Assembly (NCBI RefSeq): GCF_024362485.1
Contig: NZ_CP101456.1
Coordinates: 2,108,001 to 2,172,000, forward strand
Origin: Natronobeatus ordinarius
Lineage (GTDB): Archaea > Halobacteriota > Halobacteria > Halobacteriales > Natrialbaceae
Reading direction: 5' to 3'
Length of the DNA stretch: 64,000 nucleotides
The position numbers and the translations under genes were made by a program. The first letter of the stretch is position 1. Each line of letters begins with the position of its first letter. Positions 8,053 to 17,082 of this stretch are shown here, piece by piece. A model generated the notes under the pieces. That model saw only the letters and a program-made list of their open reading frames with translations, had not been told where the DNA came from and did not search any database.

Positions 8053-8307
8053 TATTCAACCACATCTGGTTGGAACGATAAGTTGACAGGTTCGGCAAAC
8101 GTGTGAACACCGGGACGACGTGCAGAGCAGATGCAAAGCTGTCGGGAGTCAGTCGCAAGGCGGGTCGACGGAGTGACGTGGGGTCACGGCCGTGATTCGG
8201 CCGTCGGGGTGCTTAGAGCGAGGTGAGGCGAACGCCCGCGACGGACGGCGGTGGGAATCGACCCCCTGCGTTCATGTGGGTTGACGTGACACAGGTGCAT
8301 AGATAGC
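8053..8307. other. Intergenic region before the AAA ATPase, nothing else seen
   Basis: The rest of the 339-base gap between the operon start and the AAA gene shows no ORF with haloarchaeal codon bias, no tRNA-like fold and no clear repeat. The last 20 bases (CAGGTGCATAGATAGC) may hold a weak promoter element for the AAA gene. Confidence 0.5.
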
Positions 8308-10455
8308 ATGAATCTATCGGTGGCGGTGGCGCGACGACAGACGGCCGAGGGAGTAGTCGTGCTCGGTGCGGAGACGATGGCCGACCTCGGACTCGAGTCG
8401 GGTGACCACGTCAGCGTGGGAGCCGACGGACGGCGAGCGGTCGCGACCGTGGCTACCGGTGACGTCGACGACGGTGGCGTTCGGCTAACGGCTCGCCTCC
8501 GGCGTTCGCTGGCCGTGGCCGTCGGTGATCGGGTGGCCGTCGATCCCGTCGCCGTCGCCGACGCCGAGGGAGTTACGATCGCGCTGCCCGAGGAACTGAC
8601 GCTCGAGGCGGACGTCGGCTTGCACGTCCGGGACGCCCTCGTCGACCGAGCGGCCGTCGAGGGGCAGGTGCTCACGGTCACCCTCGGCTACGACTCACTC
8701 CCCGACCCCTCCCGTCGCCGCGTGCCGATCCAGGTGACGGAGACCGATCCGTCCGGCCCCGTCGTCGTGCGCGAGTGGACCGCGATCACGGTCGACGATG
8801 AGCCCGCCCCAGAGCTCGAGTCGTGGCACCGCTCGAGTCACTCCCGCTCTGCGGTCACCTACGACGACGTCGGCGGCCTCGAGGCGGAACTCGAGGCGGT
8901 GCGCGAACTGGTCGAGGTGCCGCTTTCCAATCCGGCGTTGTTCGACGACCTCGGCATCGAGCCACCCACCGGCGTCCTGCTCTACGGGCCGCCGGGAACC
9001 GGCAAGACCCTCATGGCGCGGGCGGTGGCGACCGAGGTCGACGCCCACCTCGAGACGATTTCGGGTCCCGAGGTCGTTTCGAAGTACTACGGCGAGTCCG
9101 AAGAACGCCTCCGCGAAGTCTTCGAGCGCGCTGAGACGAACGCGCCGGCGATCGTCTTCGTCGACGAGGTCGACTCCATCGCCCCGTCGCGCGAGGCGAC
9201 GGCCGGGGACGCCGAGTCCCGGATGGTCGCCCAGCTCCTCTCGCTGCTCGACGGCCTCGAGCGCCGGGCGGGGGTCGCCGTCGTCGGCACAACCAACCGC
9301 GAGCACGTCCTCGACCCCGCGTTGCGCCGCCCCGGCCGGTTCGATCGCGAGGTCGAGGTCGGCGTTCCCGACCGCGACGGCCGCGAGGAGATCCTGGAGA
9401 TTCACACCCGTGACGTCCCGCTGGCCGACGACGTCGACCTCGCCCGCTACGCCGACCGCACTCACGGCTTCGTCGGCGCCGACCTCGAGGGACTCGTCCG
9501 CGAGAGCGCGATGGAGGCTCTGCGGCGGGTTCGAACCGACGGCGACCGGCCGGCCGACGGACTCGAGATAACCGAGCGCGATTTCGGGCGCGCGCTGACG
9601 GGCATCGAACCCTCGGCGCTCCGTGAAGTGTTCGTCGAGGTGCCCGACGTCTCCTGGGACGACGTCGGCGGCCTCGAGAACGTCGAGAACCGCCTCCGAC
9701 AGACCGTCCAGTGGCCCCTCGAGCACCCCGAGGCCTACGAACGTGTCGACCTCACCCCGGCGAAGGGGCTGTTGCTCTACGGCCCACCGGGAACGGGCAA
9801 GACCTTGCTGGCGAAGGCGGTCGCCAACGAGTCACAGTCGAACTTCATCTCGATCAAGGGACCCGAACTCCTCGAGAAGTACGTCGGCGAATCCGAACGC
9901 GGCGTCCGGGAGATCTTCTCGAAGGCCCGCGAGAACGCCCCGGCGATCGTCTTCTTCGACGAGATCGACGCCCTCGCTGGCGAGCGCGGTCGGACGAGCG
10001 CCGATGCGGGCGTCGGCGAACGCGTCGTCTCCCAGCTGTTGACCGAACTCGACGGCCTGGAGTCGCTCGAGAACGTGGTCGTGATCGCCACCACCAACCG
10101 GCCCGACCTCCTCGACGACGCGTTACTTCGGCCCGGCCGGTTCGATCGCCACCTCCACGTGCCCGTCCCCGACGAGGACGCCCGGACGGCGATCCTCGAG
10201 GTCCACACCGCCGCAAAGCCGCTGGCCGACGACGTCGACCTCGAGCGACTCGCCCGGCGGACCGAGGGCTACGTCGGTGCGGATCTCGAGTCGATCTGTC
10301 GCGAGGCGGCGACGATGGCCGTCGAGGAGTACGTCGACGGCGACCGGACGCTCGAGGACCTCGCCCTCACGGCCGACCACTTCGAGCGGGCGCTCGCGGG
10401 ACTCGAGCCAACGACGGCGGGCGACGCGCGGTTCGAACTGGACGGAGCGGAGTAG
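8308..10455 (+). CDS. Cdc48/VAT-family AAA ATPase
   Basis: 715 aa with the full Cdc48 plan: an N-domain (residues 1-165, double-psi barrel type, [17 protein letters not shown]), then two AAA modules. D1 has Walker A GPPGTGKT and Walker [11 protein letters not shown]2 has Walker A GPPGTGKT and Walker [10 protein letters not shown]; each is followed by an SRH region ending in ALRRPGRFD or LLRPGRFD. The family forms hexamers that unfold proteins and feed the archaeal proteasome. Haloarchaea usually have several paralogs; this one is a little shorter than canonical Cdc48 and lacks the usual C-terminal extension beyond the D2 lid. Confidence 0.93.
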   Translation: MNLSVAVARRQTAEGVVVLGAETMADLGLESGDHVSVGADGRRAVATVATGDVDDGGVRLTARLRRSLAVAVGDRVAVDPVAVADAEGVTIALPEELTLEADVGLHVRDALVDRAAVEGQVLTVTLGYDSLPDPSRRRVPIQVTETDPSGPVVVREWTAITVDDEPAPELESWHRSSHSRSAVTYDDVGGLEAELEAVRELVEVPLSNPALFDDLGIEPPTGVLLYGPPGTGKTLMARAVATEVDAHLETISGPEVVSKYYGESEERLREVFERAETNAPAIVFVDEVDSIAPSREATAGDAESRMVAQLLSLLDGLERRAGVAVVGTTNREHVLDPALRRPGRFDREVEVGVPDRDGREEILEIHTRDVPLADDVDLARYADRTHGFVGADLEGLVRESAMEALRRVRTDGDRPADGLEITERDFGRALTGIEPSALREVFVEVPDVSWDDVGGLENVENRLRQTVQWPLEHPEAYERVDLTPAKGLLLYGPPGTGKTLLAKAVANESQSNFISIKGPELLEKYVGESERGVREIFSKARENAPAIVFFDEIDALAGERGRTSADAGVGERVVSQLLTELDGLESLENVVVIATTNRPDLLDDALLRPGRFDRHLHVPVPDEDARTAILEVHTAAKPLADDVDLERLARRTEGYVGADLESICREAATMAVEEYVDGDRTLEDLALTADHFERALAGLEPTTAGDARFELDGAE

Positions 10456-10457
10456 CC

Positions 10458-11249
10458 TCACCGGTGGCGGTTCAGCCGCGTCTTCAGCCGCTTTGCGGCC
10501 TGTCCGGCTGCCGCTGCGAACTGCTCACCGTCTCCGGCGAAGATGATCCCGCGCGAGGAGTTCACGAGGCCGACGCCGTTGGCGAGGCCGAACTCGACGG
10601 CGGCCTCGGCGTCGCCGCCCTGGGAGCCGACGCCGGGGACGAGGAAGGGGAGGTCGGGAACCTCCTCGCGAACCGCCTCGAGTTCCTCGGGCGTGGTCGC
10701 GCCGACGACGAGGCCGACGTTGTCGTTTTCGTTCCACAGGTCGGCGAGTGCCGCGACGCGTCTGTAGAGGGGTTCGCCCGTCTCGAGTTCGAGGTCCTGC
10801 AGGTCGGCCCCGCCGGGGTTCGAGGTCCGACAGAGGATAAACACGCCCGACTCCGCGTCGGCGAGAAACGGCTGCAGCGAGTCCCGACCCATGTAGGGGT
10901 TGACCGTGATCGCGTCGACTTTCTCGAGGATCTTCGCGTACTGGCGGGTCGTGTTGCCGATGTCGGCGCGCTTGGCGTCGAGCAGAACGGGGACGTCCTT
11001 GCCGTGGGCGTAGGCGACGGTCTCCTCGAGTGCGCGCCAACCGTCGGGGTCCTCGTAGAAGGCGGCGTTCGGCTTGAAGACGGCGGCGTGGTCGTGGGTG
11101 GCGTCGATGATCCGGCGGTTGAACGCGAAGCGCGGAAGGTCGTGGTCTGCGAGGTGGTCGGGAATGCGCGCGGGGTCGGGGTCGAGGCCGACGCTGACGA
11201 CGCTGTCGACCGCGACGATGCGGTCGTGGAGCCGGTCGAAGAAGTTCAT
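10458..11249 (-). CDS. pyrF: Orotidine 5'-phosphate decarboxylase
   Basis: 263 aa. Converts OMP to UMP in the last step of de novo pyrimidine synthesis. Hallmarks: SVGLDPDP near residue 20, FKPNAAFYE (substrate-contacting Lys), the catalytic DAKRADIGNT block, and the phosphate-binding LVPGVGSQGGD and LVNSSRGIIFA. This is the longer PyrF type 2 form. An in-frame upstream extension exists, but the ATG giving MNFFDRLHDRI matches the family start. It is convergent with the AAA gene, with only two bases between the stops. Confidence 0.95.
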   Translation of the reverse strand: MNFFDRLHDRIVAVDSVVSVGLDPDPARIPDHLADHDLPRFAFNRRIIDATHDHAAVFKPNAAFYEDPDGWRALEETVAYAHGKDVPVLLDAKRADIGNTTRQYAKILEKVDAITVNPYMGRDSLQPFLADAESGVFILCRTSNPGGADLQDLELETGEPLYRRVAALADLWNENDNVGLVVGATTPEELEAVREEVPDLPFLVPGVGSQGGDAEAAVEFGLANGVGLVNSSRGIIFAGDGEQFAAAAGQAAKRLKTRLNRHR

Positions 11250-11382
11250 GCTCGAGAGAGCGCGCGACCGTGCCAAGTAGGTTACGAAGGTGCGTTCTGC
11301 GTCCGAACCGAGGAGCGGTTTTTCGCAACGTATTTGCCCCTGTACGGAAAAGGAATTACAGAATGCGCTCGGAGGTGACGGC

Positions 11383-12717
11383 ATGTACGTAATCGTCGTC
11401 GGCGCCGGCGAAGTCGGGCGATCGATCGCGACCAACCTCGAGGACTCTCACGAGGTCGTCATCGTCGACCGCGACGGCGACCTCGTCGAGGAGCTGACCT
11501 ACACGCTCGACGTGCTCGCGATCGAGGGCGACGGAACCGAACTCGAGACGCTCCGGGAGGCGGGGCTCGGCCGGGCCGACCTGGTGATCGCCAGCACCGA
11601 CGACGACGAGGTCAACGCCGTCGTCTGCGGGACGGTCGAGACCGAGAGCGAGGCGTTCACGATCGCCCGGGTCAGGCGACGCACGTTGCTCGAGACCTGG
11701 CAGGGCTCCCAGGGCGCCTTCGGTGTGGACTTTATGGTCTGTACGGACCTGCTGACCGCCCAGACGATCTTTCGGATCTCGGGGCTGCCCGGCGCGACCG
11801 ACGTCAACATGTTCGCCGGCGGGCTCGTCCGGATGGCGGAGTTCGAGATCGATCCCGACAGCGCCGTCGCCGGTCGCACCGTCAGCGAGGCCGACTGCTA
11901 CGACTCGATGACGTTCGCGGCGGTCTTTCGGGACGACGAGATGTTCGTCGCCCAGGGTGATACCGAGATCTGTCCGTCCGATCGGGTGGTCGTCATCGGC
12001 AGCCCGGACTCCGTCGCGACGTTCGCCGACGAAGTCAGCGCCGACGACCACGACGGCACCGAGGAGATCGTCATCGTCGGCGGCAGCGAGATCGGCTACC
12101 AGACCGCCCGACTCTTCGAAGAACACGGCTTTCGACCACGGCTGATCGAACAAGACCGCGACCGTGCCCGCGAGCTGGCCGAGGCGCTGCCGAACACGCT
12201 GGTGATGGAGAGCGACGCCACCGACGTCGACTTCCTCGCCCGCGAACACGTCGACGAGGCCGACGTCGTGATCGCCGCCCTCGAGAGCGACGAGAAAAAT
12301 CTGTTAGTCTCGCTGCTCTCGCGACGCCTCGGCGTCGACCGGACCGTCGCCGTGATCGAGAACCTCGAGTTCGCCGACCTCTTCGAGACCGTCGGCGTCG
12401 ACGTCGCGATCAACCCGCGCGAGGAGACCGCCGAGGAGATCGTCCGCTTTACCCGGGCCGACTACACCGAGAAGATCGCGATGCTCGAGCACGACCGTGC
12501 CGAGGTCATCGAGATCGAAGTCGGGCCGAACAGTGTCCTCGCCGGCCGGGAGATCGTCGACGCGATGGCCGACCTCCCCGACGGCGTCGTCATCGGGGCG
12601 ATCTCGCGCGGGGGCGACCTCGTGACCCCGCGCGGGACGACGACCATCCGGTCGGGCGATCACCTCGTCGTCTTCGTCGATTCGGCCGTGCTCGAGGAGG
12701 TCTTCGAGCTGATCTAG
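11383..12717 (+). CDS. trkA: Trk potassium uptake system regulatory protein TrkA
   Basis: 444 aa made of two RCK units: Rossmann motif GAGEVG (about residue 6) with TrkA-N then TrkA-C, and a second Rossmann start IVIVGGSEIGYQTA followed by a second TrkA-C ending GDHLVVFVDS. It gates the TrkH K+ channel by NAD(H)/ATP binding on the cytosolic face, central to the high-potassium salt-in strategy. The start is decided by a strong Shine-Dalgarno GGAGGTGA a few bases before ATG; a longer upstream frame has no such site. No trkH lies in the window. Confidence 0.93.
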   Translation: MYVIVVGAGEVGRSIATNLEDSHEVVIVDRDGDLVEELTYTLDVLAIEGDGTELETLREAGLGRADLVIASTDDDEVNAVVCGTVETESEAFTIARVRRRTLLETWQGSQGAFGVDFMVCTDLLTAQTIFRISGLPGATDVNMFAGGLVRMAEFEIDPDSAVAGRTVSEADCYDSMTFAAVFRDDEMFVAQGDTEICPSDRVVVIGSPDSVATFADEVSADDHDGTEEIVIVGGSEIGYQTARLFEEHGFRPRLIEQDRDRARELAEALPNTLVMESDATDVDFLAREHVDEADVVIAALESDEKNLLVSLLSRRLGVDRTVAVIENLEFADLFETVGVDVAINPREETAEEIVRFTRADYTEKIAMLEHDRAEVIEIEVGPNSVLAGREIVDAMADLPDGVVIGAISRGGDLVTPRGTTTIRSGDHLVVFVDSAVLEEVFELI

Positions 12718-12760
12718 TACCGCCACCGGCGTCGGCTGGAAGACGTCCCGTCGGGATGGC

Positions 12761-12847
12761 TCACCGTCGCGTGCCGTCCGTCCGAACGTACCAGAACGAT
12801 GCGCCAGCGGCGAAAAACAGGAGCACGAGGACGAGCCAGTCTACCAT
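12761..12847 (-). CDS. Putative single-span membrane micro-protein (28 aa)
   Basis: MVDWLVLVLLFFAAGASFWYVRTDGTRR: one hydrophobic helix followed by a short basic tail, too short for routine gene callers. It lies alone between trkA and the antiporter gene. Similar very short one-span proteins are common in haloarchaea; support here is only the composition and a clean ATG-to-stop frame. Confidence 0.4.
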   Translation of the reverse strand: MVDWLVLVLLFFAAGASFWYVRTDGTRR

Positions 12848-13011
12848 AGCTCTCAGTCTCAGTTCCTCACGGTTAATTGTTCCTGATCGTCTCCTCAACT
12901 GAAGATCAAAAGTTGGGCCCGGGTGTCGCGAGACGACCCTGCAAATCACGTCGGAAAAGCCAACGTATAAACCTCGGATAACCAAAGCCGTATCAAGAGT
13001 CAGAACACCCG

Positions 13012-14757
13012 ATGAGCCAGATTGCTCTCGCCGCGGACTTCGCGATCATCGTCGTCGTAGCGACCGCCGTCGGGATCATCGCCCGACAGACCGGTCAGCC
13101 GACGATCATCGCCTACATTCTCACCGGAATCATCCTCGGCCCAGTCTTATTCGACGTCGTCACCGACGAGGGGCTCGTCGACCTCATGGCCGAACTCGGA
13201 CTCGGATTTCTCCTCTTTCTGCTCGGGATGAAGATGCGCTTTGACGACATTCGGGAGATCCTGCGTCCAATCACTAACGTCGCCATCGGCCAGACGGTCC
13301 TCCAGACCGCGCTGGCGTTTCTCGTGGCGTGGGCGCTGGGCTTCGGCACGACCGAAATCCTCGTCATCGCGCTCGCGACCGTCTTCGGCGCGACGCCGAT
13401 CATCGTCAAGATCCTCACCGACAAGGACGAGATCACGTCGCTCCCGGGGAAGATCGACGTCGGCGTCCTCATCGTCCAGGACATCTACCTCGTGATCGTC
13501 CTCGCGCTGTTCGCGGCCGATTCACTCGACAACGCCACCGAGATCGCCACGACCCTCGGCGTCATCTTCGTCATGATGACGTTCATCGGGATCTTCTCGA
13601 TCGCCTCCTCTCGCTACCTCCTTCCACGGCTGTTCCGGAGAATTGCGGACAACAAGGACGTCTTCCTGATCGTCGCCATCGCGTGGGCGTTTCTGTTCAT
13701 CGCCATCGCCGAGGGCTTCGACCTCTCTGTCGAGGTCGGCGCGTTCCTCGCTGGCATCAGCCTCGCACAGTTACCCTACAGCAAGGAACTCGAGGATCGT
13801 ATCACGCCGATCACCGACTTCTTCATCCTCGTGTTCTTCGCGAGCATCGGCCTCCAGATCGAGGGCGTAGAGGCGCTGCTTTTCTACTGGCAAGAGGCGA
13901 TCATCGCCTCGCTCGTGCTGATGATCGGGAACTTCTGGATCATGTTCTACCTCATCGATCGGGAAGGGTTCACCGTCGAGACGTCCTTCCTCGGGTCGAT
14001 CAACATGGTCCAGGTCAGCGAGTTCTCGCTGGTCGTCGGCGCGCTCGCGTTCGCCCAGGGATACATCGAATCCGAGATCCTCGGCTACCTGAGCCTGATG
14101 GCGCTGCTGACGATGAGCGTCTCGACGTACATCGTCATGTACAACCACGAGATCTACGAGCGCGTAGGACCGTGGTTCAGCCGATTCGAGTCGGAAGGGA
14201 AACAGGACACCGAACTCGGGGAGTACCGAGATCACGCGATCGCCATCGGCTACGACGAGGTCACAGAGCGCGCGCTCCCGCTGCTCGAGGAGGAGTACGG
14301 CCAGGTCGTCGTCATCGACCGAAAGACCGAACACGTCGAAGCGCTCGAGGCCGAAGGACGGTTCGACTACATCTTCGGGGACTTCCGACACAGCGAGGTC
14401 CGCAAAGCGGCGAACCTCAAAAACGCCCGGTTCGTGCTCAGTTCGAGCGTCCAGGTCGAGGTGAACCGGGCGTTGCTCGAGGAGGTGAGCGACGACGCGA
14501 TGGTGTTCGTCGAGGCCGAACGAATCAACGACGCACGCACCCTCTACGACCTAGGTGCAGCCTACGTCGTCATGAGCACGTACCTGACCGCCGAGAAGCT
14601 GAGCGACTACCTCGAGCGGTACTTCACGGACGAGGAGACGTTCAGCGAGGCGATCGAGGCGGACATCGAACGGATCCGCCGGAAGGGACGCCAGCGGATG
14701 GACCTCGAGCGCGATGGGCTCGAGGCAGCCGACACGCGAGGTGAGATCGATGGCTGA
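13012..14757 (+). CDS. CPA2-family cation/proton antiporter with degenerate RCK domain
   Basis: 581 aa. About 12 membrane spans (residues 1-385) of the Kef/monovalent cation:H+ antiporter-2 type with signatures GQPTIIAYILTGIILGP and LLFLLGMKMRFDDI, then a cytosolic TrkA-N/RCK region (about 400-545). The nucleotide-binding loop is AIGYDEVTERA instead of GYGRVG, so NAD binding may be lost. The TATA-like CGTATAAAC stands about 45 bases upstream. Coupled to a second antiporter gene by overlap; the two may form a heterodimer exporting Na+/K+ in exchange for protons. Confidence 0.9.
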   Translation: MSQIALAADFAIIVVVATAVGIIARQTGQPTIIAYILTGIILGPVLFDVVTDEGLVDLMAELGLGFLLFLLGMKMRFDDIREILRPITNVAIGQTVLQTALAFLVAWALGFGTTEILVIALATVFGATPIIVKILTDKDEITSLPGKIDVGVLIVQDIYLVIVLALFAADSLDNATEIATTLGVIFVMMTFIGIFSIASSRYLLPRLFRRIADNKDVFLIVAIAWAFLFIAIAEGFDLSVEVGAFLAGISLAQLPYSKELEDRITPITDFFILVFFASIGLQIEGVEALLFYWQEAIIASLVLMIGNFWIMFYLIDREGFTVETSFLGSINMVQVSEFSLVVGALAFAQGYIESEILGYLSLMALLTMSVSTYIVMYNHEIYERVGPWFSRFESEGKQDTELGEYRDHAIAIGYDEVTERALPLLEEEYGQVVVIDRKTEHVEALEAEGRFDYIFGDFRHSEVRKAANLKNARFVLSSSVQVEVNRALLEEVSDDAMVFVEAERINDARTLYDLGAAYVVMSTYLTAEKLSDYLERYFTDEETFSEAIEADIERIRRKGRQRMDLERDGLEAADTRGEIDG

Positions 14758-16447
14758 CCTCGTCATCGCGCTCGCGGCCATCTTCGTCTCGGCGGGAGTC
14801 CTGTTGCTCGTCGCGAACCACTTCGGGCTCTCGCCGGTGCCGTTTTACATCATCGCCGGGCTGATCACCGGGACGCTCGGCTTCGCGCAGGCGGACATCG
14901 TCGAACTCGCCCAGTGGGGGATCGCCTTCCTCGTGTTCGTCTTCGGCATCCAGGTCAACTTCGGCGACCTCCAGTCGGTCCTCAGAGACGGTGAAACCGC
15001 CGCGGTTACGCAACTGGTCGTCGTCGCGCCGATCGCCTTCGGCGTCGGTTTCCTGTTCGGCGAGCTGTACGGGTTCGACGCACCCGTCCGCAACGCCATC
15101 TACTTCGCCGCGGCCGCGACGCTGAGCTCGACGATCGTCGGCGCGGGCCTCCTCAAAGAGGAGATCCGCGACAATCTCGTCCACGGCCGGCTGGCGTCGT
15201 CGATCCACTTCTTCGACGACCTCGTCGCGATCGCGCTCGTGTTGATCCTCTCGGTCGAGGTGTTCACCGCCGAGGCCGTCACCTCGAGTATCGGCTACGG
15301 CGTCCTCTTTCTCGCCGCCGCGCTGTTGATCTACCGACACGGCTACCCCCTGCTGATCAGGCTCGCCGAGGGGTTCGAGGAGCTCATCCTGATGGGGAGC
15401 ATCTCGATCCTGATCGCGTTCATCGCGGCGGCGGAGCTGGTCGGCATCTCGATCGTCGTCGGCGCGTTCGCCGCCGGCATCGCCGTCCGGAGCGAGGGTG
15501 CAGAGGCGCTGGGTGTCAGAAACGGGATCGAGTCGATCAAGGACTTCTTCGTCGCCATCTTCTTCGTCACGATCGGGGCGCTCGTCTCGATCCCCACCGT
15601 GGAGACGTTCGTCGTCGCCGCTGTACTGATCGGACTCGTGCTCTTCGTCAACCCGTTCGTCCTCCTCCTGGCGTTCACCTACGAGGGATACGACTCACGG
15701 ACCGCGTTCCTCGCGAGCTCCAACCTCAACCAGGTGAGTGAGTTCGCACTCGTCATCGCCATCCAGGCGTGGCTCCTCGGGACGATCACGGACACCGTCT
15801 TCGAGGCGATCATCCTCGCCGCCGCGGTGACGATGATCCTCACGTCGTTCGCCCGGGAGTTCAAGGAGGTGATCTACGAGTCGGTGGTCCAGCGACTCGT
15901 CGGCGAGCGACAGACCAGAAAGATCGACGAACGCAGTTACGTTCCCGAAGGGCTCGACGATCACGTCGTCGTCCTCGGCTACGGTCGCCAGGGACGGCGG
16001 ATCGTCGAGACGCTCGAGCGACTCGACCAGCCGTACGTCGTCATGGACAACGACCCGGTCCTCTGGGACGACATGCGAGCGGAGTGTCGACACTACGTCT
16101 TCGGCGACGCGATGTCGCAGTATCCGTGGGAGAACGCCCGCGCCGATTCGGCGAGGCTGATCATTTCGACGGTCGATCACCGACCGGTTTCGGAGACGGT
16201 GCTCGACCTCGAGACGGACGCCGACGTGATCCTCCGGTGTCGGTCCTCGCGTGAAGCTAGCGAGCTGCTCGATGCGGGTGCAACGTACGTCAACGTCCCG
16301 AACGTCCTGGCGAGCGATCAGCTGGTCGATACCATCGAGGCGGTGTTCGACGACGAGACGTCGAAAGCCCAGATCAAGCGCGATCACCTCGACAGGCTGG
16401 TTACGCTCGAGCGATACGGATTCACGACGCGATTCGACCGGCAGTGA
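14750..16447 (+). CDS. CPA2-family cation/proton antiporter with intact RCK domain
   Basis: 565 aa. The ATG lies inside the end of the previous gene, with GAGGTGA a few bases upstream as ribosome binding site. Roughly 12 membrane spans with FGLSPVPFYIIAGLITG and FLVFVFGIQVNFGDLQ, then a TrkA-N domain with complete nucleotide motif VVVLGYGRQGRRIVE and acidic VVMDNDP. A paralog of its upstream neighbour; the intact RCK of this subunit could do the sensing for both. Confidence 0.9.
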   Translation: MADLVIALAAIFVSAGVLLLVANHFGLSPVPFYIIAGLITGTLGFAQADIVELAQWGIAFLVFVFGIQVNFGDLQSVLRDGETAAVTQLVVVAPIAFGVGFLFGELYGFDAPVRNAIYFAAAATLSSTIVGAGLLKEEIRDNLVHGRLASSIHFFDDLVAIALVLILSVEVFTAEAVTSSIGYGVLFLAAALLIYRHGYPLLIRLAEGFEELILMGSISILIAFIAAAELVGISIVVGAFAAGIAVRSEGAEALGVRNGIESIKDFFVAIFFVTIGALVSIPTVETFVVAAVLIGLVLFVNPFVLLLAFTYEGYDSRTAFLASSNLNQVSEFALVIAIQAWLLGTITDTVFEAIILAAAVTMILTSFAREFKEVIYESVVQRLVGERQTRKIDERSYVPEGLDDHVVVLGYGRQGRRIVETLERLDQPYVVMDNDPVLWDDMRAECRHYVFGDAMSQYPWENARADSARLIISTVDHRPVSETVLDLETDADVILRCRSSREASELLDAGATYVNVPNVLASDQLVDTIEAVFDDETSKAQIKRDHLDRLVTLERYGFTTRFDRQ

Positions 16448-16473
16448 GCCGGTGTGTCCGTTCGAGTCCCGGG

Positions 16474-16668
16474 TTAAATGGGCCCACCGAGGTACTCGTG
16501 AACGGAGACGACGAGCGCGAGTCCGCCGACGAACGCGAGCGCCGCGAGCACGATCGACAGCTCGATCGCCTCCGAGATTCCCAGCGCACCGAGGACGGCC
16601 AGTCCGACGCCCACGGCGTAAATCACCAGGTTTCGGATGCGACTCGAGGCGGCTTCCGTTTCGAACAT
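16474..16668 (-). CDS. Small two-span membrane protein (64 aa)
   Basis: MFETEAASSRIRNLVIYAVGVG... with two hydrophobic helices (residues 13-32 and 36-56) and short charged ends. Family not recognised. It lies convergent to the antiporter pair and may be co-transcribed with the next small membrane gene on the minus strand. Confidence 0.6.
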   Translation of the reverse strand: MFETEAASSRIRNLVIYAVGVGLAVLGALGISEAIELSIVLAALAFVGGLALVVSVHEYLGGPI

Positions 16669-16761
16669 GGAGAGGAATACGACACCCGTTCGGTAAACGT
16701 CACCGATACCGGTTCGGCTTCCTCGAGCCGATGTCCGTGAGCCGCCTACCGTCGAATTCGG

Positions 16762-16974
16762 TCAGGGAATCGTCTGTGGCGGTGTGATGACGTACGTCAG
16801 GATCACGAAGATGAGAAGCAAGACCCCGAGGACGACGTGCCCCCACCGGTTTACCTCACGGATCGTCCCTCTCGGTCCGTAGCCGTAGCGGTTCGCCATG
16901 ATGATGAACCCCGTGATCGTGACGATGACCGAGAGGATCAGCGTGATCAGGCCGAGTTCGTAGTGGCCGAGCAT
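16762..16974 (-). CDS. Small two-span membrane protein (70 aa)
   Basis: MLGHYELGLITLILSVIVTI... contains two predicted membrane helices separated by a basic loop (MANRYGYGPRGTIREVNRWG). The ATG is preceded by GGTGAG; an in-frame TTG nine codons upstream is a less likely start. No family recognised. Together with its downstream neighbour it sits between the antiporters and the USP-ferredoxin gene. Confidence 0.6.
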   Translation of the reverse strand: MLGHYELGLITLILSVIVTITGFIIMANRYGYGPRGTIREVNRWGHVVLGVLLLIFVILTYVITPPQTIP

Positions 16975-17082
16975 ACCCTCACCTGTCCACAGATCGTCCA
17001 ATAAGCGTTGTTCAGGAACTCGTGGCCGTCTCTCGTGTCGACGTCCGATTCACCCGTCGACGAGACGATCCAGAGCAGTGAC

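Noticed and set aside
9711-11378. Long plus-strand frame across the AAA ATPase end and pyrF
   Set aside because: It is out of frame with Cdc48 and antisense to pyrF, both strongly supported.
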